A stretch of DNA of 10,824 nucleotides from Candidatus Omnitrophota bacterium (GTDB lineage Bacteria > Omnitrophota > Gorgyraeia > Gorgyraeales > Gorgyraeaceae): NCBI GenBank assembly GCA_003485765.1, contig DNHS01000008.1, forward strand, positions 6,991-17,814, given 5' to 3'. A model generated the notes under the pieces. The model had not been told where the DNA came from. It saw only the letters and a program-made list of their open reading frames with translations, and ran no database searches. The translations under genes were made by a program, and so were the position numbers. Positions 6,305-10,824 of this stretch are shown piece after piece; the stretch's first letter is position 1; the number at the start of each line of letters is the position of its first letter.

Positions 6305-6333
6305 ATTCTACTTCAAATAAAAACCCATCGCAA
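6305..6333 (-). promoter_or_regulatory. Promoter C for the Smr unit, embedded in terminator C
   Basis: On the minus strand TTGCGA (6333-6328), a 17-bp spacer and TAGAAT (6310-6305). Same arrangement as A and B. The sequence from the stem's closing GGG through the -10 is nearly identical to A (TTTTT(A/G)TTTGAAGTAGAATA). Confidence 0.55.
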
Positions 6334-6352
6334 CATTTTTTATTGCAAGGGG
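6314..6352 (-). terminator. Intrinsic terminator C
   Basis: On the minus strand CCCCTTGCAA pairs with TTGCGATGGG: nine of ten positions pair, including one U-G wobble, with one C-U mismatch. TTTTTATTTG follows. It lies about 70 nt after the stop of the AlkD-like gene at 6423. Confidence 0.7.
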
Positions 6353-6422
6353 CGTAGTGGATGAGTTTCGCAACTGGTGTCTGTCGGAAGAAGCAATACT
6401 GCTTGAGAAAAGCCTGACAAAT
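6353..6422 (-). other. Untranslated 3' region of the AlkD-like transcript
   Basis: Seventy bases between the AlkD-like stop and terminator C. I see no open frame or ribosome-binding site here. Confidence 0.4.
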
Positions 6423-7127
6423 CTATGCGGTTCCTTGTAAATATGCTTGTCTTTTTGTTTCCGGAAACTTTTCGACCGCATATCTCAACATAGTTCTGGG
6501 CATATTCGTGTAGTATTTTTTCAAAAACCTCTCTTCAGAATCTCTGTCCCTCTTACCTACTTCCCGCAACATCCAGCCCACTGCCTTGTGAATTAAGTCA
6601 TGTGGGTCAGAAATTAGGATTTCCGCTATTTTCAGGGTATCTTTGAAATCATTATTTTCGATAAAATGGAATGTAGATAAAATAGCGATTCTCCTTTCCC
6701 ATAGAGAATCAGAGCGTGCTAACCTGTAAAGAGGCGTTCTGTCTTTGTCCTTGAGAAAATCCCCAATAATATGTTTTGCCGTAGCATCCACAAGGTCCCA
6801 ATTATTTATGTATTCGGAATGATTCAAGTATGCTTTATATATTTTTTCTTTCTCTGATAAATCTACTTTACGGTATTTCAGAATGAGAATAAGCAAAGAC
6901 AATAATCGCTCTTCGTGAATGCGCGATTTTAGCAGCCTTAAGGTTTCATTCAATGCCAAGCATTGATACTGTTCGGCCAAAGTCCTTAAAATTGGAACTT
7001 TTATTCCAATAAAAATATCCCCTTCTGCATATTCTCCTGGCCCAGTTTTAAAGAACCGTTGCAATATTTTAGCTTTTCTTCTATCGCTGTGTTTTTGTAA
7101 CTCAGACTTTAATTTTGTTAGGCTCAT
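6423..7127 (-). CDS. AlkD-family DNA alkylation repair protein (DNA glycosylase)
   Basis: A 234-residue HEAT-like-repeat protein of the AlkC/AlkD glycosylase family, which excises alkylated bases such as 7-methylguanine or 3-methyladenine. The usual signatures are seen in order: GIKVPILR (41-48), helical repeats, INNWDLVD (107-114) with the Trp and Asp of the catalytic site, LWERRIAI (142-149), DLIHKAVGWMLREVGKR (177-193) and PRTMLRYAVEKF (210-221). Length is normal. I choose the ATG at 7127 (MSLTKLKS) because GAGGAT lies at good distance; a TTG six bases upstream would place the ribosome-binding site inside the gene. The transcript probably begins at promoter D or reads through the D hairpin, and terminator C follows. 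It is a single-gene unit. Confidence 0.92.
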   Translation of the reverse strand: MSLTKLKSELQKHSDRRKAKILQRFFKTGPGEYAEGDIFIGIKVPILRTLAEQYQCLALNETLRLLKSRIHEERLLSLLILILKYRKVDLSEKEKIYKAYLNHSEYINNWDLVDATAKHIIGDFLKDKDRTPLYRLARSDSLWERRIAILSTFHFIENNDFKDTLKIAEILISDPHDLIHKAVGWMLREVGKRDRDSEERFLKKYYTNMPRTMLRYAVEKFPETKRQAYLQGTA

Positions 7128-7150
7128 ATCCAATCCTCATAATCGAGACT

Positions 7151-7178
7151 ATTTTACCAAAAACAAAACCCTACGCAA
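7151..7178 (-). promoter_or_regulatory. Promoter D for the AlkD-like gene, embedded in terminator D
   Basis: On the minus strand TTGCGT (7178-7173), a 16-bp spacer and TAAAAT (7156-7151). It is the weakest of the four related promoters but sits at the right distance, with a leader of about 17 nt before the ATG at 7127. Confidence 0.45.
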
Positions 7179-7199
7179 CTATTTTACTCGCATAGGGTT
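7157..7199 (-). terminator. Intrinsic terminator D
   Basis: On the minus strand a 12-bp stem (AACCCTATGCGA with TTGCGTAGGGTT, two G-U wobbles), a 9-nt loop, then TTGTTTTTGG. No protein gene ends just upstream, so it would terminate the short RNA starting near 7257 or act as an attenuator in the leader of the AlkD-like gene. Confidence 0.75.
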
Positions 7200-7257
7200 A
7201 TGTTTTAGTAGCTCCGCTAAGCTGTATATGCTGTAACTTTATCTCTTAACGCAAGCA
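7157..7257 (-). ncRNA. Candidate small RNA or attenuator leader of about 100 nt
   Basis: A strong promoter (TTGATA-17 bp-TATAAT, 7291-7263) faces a stretch with no convincing open frame that ends in terminator D. The predicted RNA starts GCTTGCTTGCG, has a possible AGCT-TAGCGG-AGCT hairpin near 7199-7213 and an unpaired ACUAAAAC segment before the terminator stem. It matches no RNA family that I recognise. It may be an independent sRNA, or the upper part of an attenuated leader for the AlkD-like gene. Confidence 0.45.
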
Positions 7258-7262
7258 AGCCT

Positions 7263-7291
7263 ATTATATAGAACATAACGCAGAATATCAA
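7263..7291 (-). promoter_or_regulatory. Strong sigma70-like promoter with no protein gene directly downstream
   Basis: On the minus strand TTGATA (7291-7286), a 17-bp spacer and perfect TATAAT (7268-7263): the best consensus match in the window. The -35 overlaps the arm of the palindrome at 7287-7328, repeating the terminator/promoter overlap of elements A-D. Confidence 0.65.
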
Positions 7292-7328
7292 ACAAAAAAT
7301 GCCGACTGGCGGTTATTTTTTGTTTGAT
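7287..7328 (-). terminator. Large palindromic, probably bidirectional terminator
   Basis: A perfect 14-bp inverted repeat (ATCAAACAAAAAAT with ATTTTTTGTTTGAT) surrounds a GC-rich core (GCCGACTGGCGG) that can form a short inner stem. Either strand has A-tract, GC core and a run of six T, the shape of an intrinsic terminator. It is the likely end of the five-gene signalling operon. Confidence 0.65.
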
Positions 7329-7348
7329 GCCGCAAAGACTTTTGCGGC
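7329..7348. repeat. GC-rich hairpin next to the palindrome
   Basis: GCCGCAAA and TTTGCGGC form a perfect 8-bp stem with a 4-nt loop, directly abutting the palindrome at 7287-7328. On the minus strand it would fold just before that terminator. Confidence 0.55.
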
Positions 7349-7386
7349 GCAAGAAAATTGGAAAATAAGAGATAAAAGCTTACAGG

Positions 7387-7411
7387 ATGTCCATCCCGGA
7401 AAGGTGGACAT
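7387..7411. repeat. Hairpin just after the PqiA-like gene
   Basis: ATGTCCA and TGGACAT (7 bp, 11-nt loop) lie 7 nt beyond the stop at 7418. No U-tract follows on the minus strand, so it is not a classical terminator. It may protect the mRNA 3' end. The region 7200-7417 otherwise shows no protein gene. Confidence 0.45.
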
Positions 7412-7417
7412 AAGAGG

Positions 7418-7930
7418 TTATTTTTGTAACTTGTCTGCGCGATTTACTAAATTACTCTGTAAATGAGTAACAAGCATGGCCAAAAATATCGATACCCCGA
7501 AATAATAAATGCCTCTTTCAGCCTTAGCGCTTGCCAGCGCGCCCAATTTTACAGACACAATAATAACAGCCGTCACAAAGACATCCAGCATTGACCACTT
7601 CCCCAGAAAGCCCAGGCCGTAGAGAAGCCATTTTCTCTGGTTATCCCTTAATCTTACGTACCAAATCACAAAGAGTGTCGTCAATTTTACGATAGGAAGA
7701 ATGACAGAAAAAAAGAAAATAATAACCGCAAGAAAATAATACTTATCCTTCCAGAGATTCATTATCCCGGATATTATAGAAAAAGTATTTTTCGCCCATA
7801 ATTTGCGTACGGTAAGGACAGGTAGGTGGAGGCCGATAAAAAGCAACGTGGCTGAAGCTATGATCAATATTAATATATCGATCCGATTGGGGTAAAGCTG
7901 CTGCAATGTTTTTTTAAGGTCAATTTTCAT
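7418..7930 (-). CDS. PqiA/LetA-type inner-membrane protein
   Basis: A 170-residue membrane protein with one paraquat-inducible protein A (PqiA) domain. About four membrane segments are visible (18-38, 65-93, 113-130, 139-157). The diagnostic part is GLGFLGKWSMLDVFVTAVIIVSVKLGALASAKAERGIYYF, spanning 106-144. E. coli PqiA and LetA (YebS) carry two such units and work with MCE proteins in lipid transport between membranes; here there is only one, and no MCE gene is in the window. The ATG at 7930 has GAGG at good spacing. An in-frame GTG at 7948 overlaps the hydrolase stop but lacks a ribosome-binding site. It is the last gene of the signalling operon. A role in envelope lipid homeostasis is inferred from the family. 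Confidence 0.85.
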   Translation of the reverse strand: MKIDLKKTLQQLYPNRIDILILIIASATLLFIGLHLPVLTVRKLWAKNTFSIISGIMNLWKDKYYFLAVIIFFFSVILPIVKLTTLFVIWYVRLRDNQRKWLLYGLGFLGKWSMLDVFVTAVIIVSVKLGALASAKAERGIYYFGVSIFLAMLVTHLQSNLVNRADKLQK

Positions 7931-7944
7931 TAAAATACCTCGCC

Positions 7945-8943
7945 TCACAATATATCTGAATTCTCTATCAACTCAATAAGCTTGGGATAAACCACTGCAG
8001 TCTTCTCATAAGGCTGCTCGGGGTCGATCAGATCGTGAAACACATCCAAGCTTCTATCAAACTGAAAGCGTGTAATCTTAACGCCACCGTGCCTCTGCCA
8101 TTCGTCTACGACCCGATCGAGATTCTTCTCATTGACCGTATCATCCAGCGCGCTTGTGATAACAACGATGGCCTGAGCTTTTGGCGCAACGCTCCTGGCT
8201 TCTTTCATAACTGACCAGCCAAGGCGCATGATCTGAGCCACCCCTCTGGTCGAAAACCGGTAATAGGAAGACGTTGGCCCTATGAGCGCTGTCTTTCCCT
8301 CTCTATCCCACCACACGAACATATTGGGCAAAATACATGAGAGGTTGATGAGCGGTCTGAAAAAACCTGTTGGCAGCCCTTTCCACCCCCAAAATGGAGC
8401 GATGATAACAGCTTTATCAGCGTCGCTTCTGTTTTGCGCGACCCAACCAGCCATGTTCGCGCCCATGGAAAAACCAACAACCGCAATATGCTTACCCAAT
8501 CCCCGGGCAATATCCACGGATTCGTCGCACAATTGGGCCATCTCCAGAGCAGTAAGTCTTACGAGGTCTTTGGTCATCCGGTCCTTAAAACCATGGTGAG
8601 GGATCCGGGGGATCAGAACGTTATATCCTTTTTTATGAAAGATCCTTCCCAGCGCTTCAAATTGCCTGGGACTGTTGGTGTTCCCATGGAAGAACACGAT
8701 TGTCTTCTGCGTTTTCTCGCTGTGTGCCAAGAAAATAAGGCGCCCGTCAGGGGAAACATCTTCCCCATCGAGCCTGCGTAAATCATTAATACGCTTGACG
8801 CTTTCCTGATAACTTCGGGATGGATTAACTTTTGAAACAAGATGGTGAGTATGGACTGGTTTTACAAAAATAAAACCAACAACGAAGAACAAAATTATTA
8901 ACAAAACAGCTCCGAAGAACTTAATGATGAAAAATAGCAACAT
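7945..8943 (-). CDS. Membrane-anchored alpha/beta hydrolase
   Basis: A 332-residue serine hydrolase with an N-terminal hydrophobic segment (about 2-27) that probably anchors it to the inner membrane. The oxyanion segment is VFFHGNTNSP (83-92). The nucleophile elbow is GFSMG with Ser159. A likely acid is Asp267 or Asp268 in SALDDTVN, and the base is His303 in DVFHDLID. The fold matches lysophospholipase or carboxylesterase-type hydrolases; the substrate is unknown. I choose the ATG at 8943 because AAAGGAG lies about 10 nt upstream; the in-frame TTG at 8952 abuts that site and would be too close. A CTCCT/AGGAG hairpin covers the ribosome-binding site. Its stop is 14 nt before the PqiA-like start, suggesting both act on envelope lipids. 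Confidence 0.88.
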   Translation of the reverse strand: MLLFFIIKFFGAVLLIILFFVVGFIFVKPVHTHHLVSKVNPSRSYQESVKRINDLRRLDGEDVSPDGRLIFLAHSEKTQKTIVFFHGNTNSPRQFEALGRIFHKKGYNVLIPRIPHHGFKDRMTKDLVRLTALEMAQLCDESVDIARGLGKHIAVVGFSMGANMAGWVAQNRSDADKAVIIAPFWGWKGLPTGFFRPLINLSCILPNMFVWWDREGKTALIGPTSSYYRFSTRGVAQIMRLGWSVMKEARSVAPKAQAIVVITSALDDTVNEKNLDRVVDEWQRHGGVKITRFQFDRSLDVFHDLIDPEQPYEKTAVVYPKLIELIENSDIL

Positions 8944-8953
8944 CAATGCCAAT

Positions 8954-8968
8954 CTCCTTTAAGAGGAG
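8954..8968 (-). promoter_or_regulatory. Hairpin masking the hydrolase ribosome-binding site
   Basis: On the minus strand CTCCT, a 5-nt loop and AGGAG form a perfect 5-bp stem. The 3' arm is the Shine-Dalgarno of the hydrolase and the stop codon of the upstream gene (8961-8959) overlaps the loop. A ribosome finishing that gene would open the hairpin, so translation is probably coupled. Confidence 0.5.
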
Positions 8969-9933
8969 TGACTACATACTATGGTAAACCCGAGCAGTTC
9001 CTCCACCATTGATACAAGCAAAGAAGATTGTTTGGAGATGGCGCCGATTGCTTCTTTTTGCTCCTCATTAAGAGCGCCATATAATCCATCCTGAAACAAT
9101 GCTATTTTTCCGCTAATCACTCCCAACGGTGTACGCAATTTATGCGAAATAAGAGTTAAGGTATCCTGTTTTAGGAGTTCCTCAGTGCGGCTTGCAGTAA
9201 CATCACGCAAAATAAAAACAACGCTTAATAGCTCTCCAGCGGAATTTTTTATCAAATCCAAATTTGCCTCTAAATATAATGCCTCTGTTGTTTCTGTTTT
9301 TTCGCCTACAATATCAAATGTTTTATGCGCAACCGTTAAATCCATAAGAGCTTCTTTATTTATAGATACAGAATAATTCTTGAATAGCCTTTCTACCAAA
9401 TTAATATTCGCCGGATCAACAATATTTAAGTACTTTAAAATCGCCTCATTGCTGTCTTTAATTAGATAATCTGGGCCACAGATAGCAATGCCATCGCTTA
9501 TTTTATCAACCACTGCCTTAAATTTCTCCTTTTCATCTAACTGCCGGAGATAATAACTTATCTTGAGTATAGACTTAACTCTTGCTAATAATTCAATCTT
9601 ATCAACGGGCTTGGAAATAAAATCATCGCATCCTGCCTCAAGGGCTTTTACCTTGTCTTCGGTCTCCTTAAGTACAGTTACCATCACCACCGGAATAAGC
9701 CGCGTCTTTTCATCGGCACGCAATTTCTCCAGCAATTCTAAGCCGGACATCTTGGGCATCATTATGTCCAGCAGAATCAGATCGATTTGATTACCGGAAA
9801 GTTTTTCCAGCGCTTCTTCACCGCTTGCCGCCCTGATAATTTCATAACCCTGCCCAACAAGATACGCTTCGAGAAGTTCAATGTTTTGAATCTGGTCATC
9901 AACAACTAAAATTACTGGTTTGCCTTTCATCAT
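8959..9933 (-). CDS. Receiver-PAS-HisKA protein lacking an ATPase domain
   Basis: A 324-residue signalling protein. The receiver (6-125) has D12/D13, phospho-acceptor D56 in LLDIMMPKMSG, T86 and K108 in SKPV. A PAS-like domain (about 135-250) follows, with KFKAVVDKISDGIAICG and an ILRDVTASRTEEL exit. A HisKA segment (251-318) has LISHKLRTPLGV with His264. The residue after the His is Lys instead of the usual Glu. The protein ends a few residues after the second HisKA helix (EELLGFTIVCSHSS) with no HATPase domain; 16 nt later the hydrolase starts. It overlaps the single receiver by 4 nt (ATGA). It may be a phosphotransfer intermediate phosphorylated by another kinase, or a kinase that lost its catalytic half by deletion. 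Confidence 0.87.
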   Translation of the reverse strand: MMKGKPVILVVDDQIQNIELLEAYLVGQGYEIIRAASGEEALEKLSGNQIDLILLDIMMPKMSGLELLEKLRADEKTRLIPVVMVTVLKETEDKVKALEAGCDDFISKPVDKIELLARVKSILKISYYLRQLDEKEKFKAVVDKISDGIAICGPDYLIKDSNEAILKYLNIVDPANINLVERLFKNYSVSINKEALMDLTVAHKTFDIVGEKTETTEALYLEANLDLIKNSAGELLSVVFILRDVTASRTEELLKQDTLTLISHKLRTPLGVISGKIALFQDGLYGALNEEQKEAIGAISKQSSLLVSMVEELLGFTIVCSHSS

Positions 9934-10304
9934 CTATCTCCCTTAATAAATTGACTGATTTCTGTTACAAAGGTGCGTGTATTTATCGGCTTGCCTATGA
10001 ACCCGCTGTTAGTTATAGGTTTTATCTCTTCTCTGCCTTCTGCCAGTACGGAAGCAGTCACAAAAACTATTGGGATCTCGCTCATCTCTTTGTCTTGACG
10101 CAATATCCTGGCGGCTTCGCTGCCGCGCATATCTGGAAGCCGCACATCCATAATAATAATATCCGGTTTTTCTTTTCTGGCTATGGCAATTCCAACAGTA
10201 GCATTTTCAGCTTCGAACACTTCAAAACCAGCAACTTCTAAAAGATCTTTTTCCAACAAAAGATTATTGGCATTATCGTCGATAACTAAGGCTTTTTTAT
10301 TCAT
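9930..10304 (-). CDS. Single-domain CheY-like response regulator
   Basis: A 124-residue receiver with no output domain. Acidic pocket D9/D10, phospho-acceptor D53 in IIMDVRLPDMRG, T83 in FVTAS and K105 in IGKPINTR are all present, so it should be phosphorylatable. An AGGAAGG ribosome-binding site lies upstream, and the ATG follows the kinase stop by 1 nt. It overlaps the receiver-PAS-HisKA gene by 4 nt. Such receivers usually act as phosphate shuttles or by protein contact. The position between a kinase and a protein with an orphan HisKA suggests a phosphorelay, which is inference from gene order. Confidence 0.9.
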   Translation of the reverse strand: MNKKALVIDDNANNLLLEKDLLEVAGFEVFEAENATVGIAIARKEKPDIIIMDVRLPDMRGSEAARILRQDKEMSEIPIVFVTASVLAEGREEIKPITNSGFIGKPINTRTFVTEISQFIKGDR

Positions 10305-10305
10305 C

Positions 10306-10824
10306 TCACACCACCTTCCTGGGTATAATAGGCAGAGTAAACCGGACCAAGGTGCCTCTGTTTAGCCCATCTGACTCTACAGAAAACTTCCCGCCATGTA
10401 ACTCAACCAGCTTTTTAGAAAGCGGCAAACCGAGTCCGGTCCCCTCAGTTACCCGGGAATATGGAGTATCGACACGAAAAAAACCTTCAAATATTTTCCC
10501 CATGTTTTCAGATGCGATACCGACCCCCGTATCCCAGACCACTATTTCTATCTCGGAATCAGCCTTTTTCGCACGCATGCCGATTTTACCACCCTCTGGG
10601 GTAAATTTAACCGCGTTTGAAAGCAGGTTATAAAGTATCTCTTTTACCTTGAGCTCATCCCCTTCAATATTCGGTAGATCTTCGGCTATTTCCAGCGACA
10701 TTTCAATCTTCTTTTTGCTGACCATATCCGCTACCAGCAGTGAAATCTCGTTTAGCAGGCTTTTCATAGGTAAGCCGGATAATACCAGCTTCATCTTTCC
10801 GGCTTCAACTTTTGCCATATCAAG
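10306..10824 (-). CDS. Sensor histidine kinase, C-terminal half (5' end beyond window)
   Basis: The 3' end of a histidine kinase, with at least 172 residues visible; the frame stays open through the right edge, reading LDMAKVEAGKM, the usual end of the HisKA domain. Counting from that Met, the HATPase domain has N-box N64/N68 in EILYNLLSNAVKFTP, DTGVGIA (96-102), IFEGFFRVD (109-117) and EGTGLGLPLSKKLVELHGG (125-143). All ATP-binding motifs are intact. The sensor region and phospho-acceptor His are outside the window. The Met at 10818 is internal, not a start. It is followed after 1 nt by the single receiver. Confidence 0.93.
   Translation of the reverse strand, partial: LDMAKVEAGKMKLVLSGLPMKSLLNEISLLVADMVSKKKIEMSLEIAEDLPNIEGDELKVKEILYNLLSNAVKFTPEGGKIGMRAKKADSEIEIVVWDTGVGIASENMGKIFEGFFRVDTPYSRVTEGTGLGLPLSKKLVELHGGKFSVESDGLNRGTLVRFTLPIIPRKVV

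Noticed and set aside
4563..7199. CRISPR array or insertion-sequence ends, suggested by recurring similar hairpins
   Set aside because: The copies are spaced about 0.75-1 kb apart by normal genes, are not direct identical repeats, and no transposase or cas gene is present.
7200..7417. tRNA or small protein gene in the gap after the PqiA-like gene
   Set aside because: I found no cloverleaf and no open frame with a start and ribosome-binding site; only hairpins and a promoter.
8282..8781. Overlapping plus-strand and alternative minus-strand frames of 75-115 residues in the hydrolase
   Set aside because: The hydrolase frame carries the oxyanion segment, GFSMG elbow and catalytic His in order; the others are shadows.
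8959..8990. Frameshift explaining the missing ATPase domain of the receiver-PAS-HisKA protein
   Set aside because: No ATPase-domain sequence is found downstream in any frame before the hydrolase starts, so a simple frameshift in this window cannot restore it.

Overview
All seventeen protein genes I can support lie on the minus strand, so transcription runs from high to low coordinates and the window is one strand-uniform, gene-dense block. The cell is Gram-negative in plan: there is a signal-peptide-bearing outer-membrane porin with a terminal Phe, and a periplasmic phosphate-binding protein. Two small families here, a CxxC-x17-CxxC zinc ribbon and a DUF5674-like protein, remind me of genomes from uncultured lineages such as Candidatus Omnitrophota. 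That placement is recollection of family distribution, not proof.

Region 1 (10824 to 7418, right end): a signalling operon. It holds the C-terminal half of a histidine kinase, a single-domain CheY-like receiver, and a receiver-PAS-HisKA protein that stops before any ATPase domain. A membrane-anchored alpha/beta hydrolase and a PqiA-type membrane protein follow. The genes overlap or nearly touch, which suggests a phosphorelay co-expressed with envelope proteins.

Region 2 (7417 to 4561): short transcription units separated by hairpins. They encode an AlkD-like DNA glycosylase, a stand-alone Smr protein, a small membrane protein, a zinc-ribbon protein and a DUF5674/helical-protein pair. At four junctions (A, B, C, D) an intrinsic terminator is fused to a sigma70-type promoter. 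The -35 (TTGC..) sits in the 3' arm of the hairpin, the U-tract forms the 16-17 bp spacer, and TA(T/G/A)AAT is the -10. G-U wobbles preserve the stems of A, C and D only on the minus strand. A fifth junction of the same design (7263-7328) appears to start a roughly 100-nt RNA that ends at hairpin D.

Region 3 (4544 to 1): phosphate starvation. A cupin gene is followed by phoB and phoR. A clear Pho-box-like promoter (four hexamers at 11-bp period, then TATAAT) then precedes a 63-residue unknown protein, a porin and pstS, which runs off the left edge. PhoR/PhoB would activate this operon when phosphate is scarce, with the porin admitting solute and PstS delivering phosphate to a Pst transporter presumably encoded further left.
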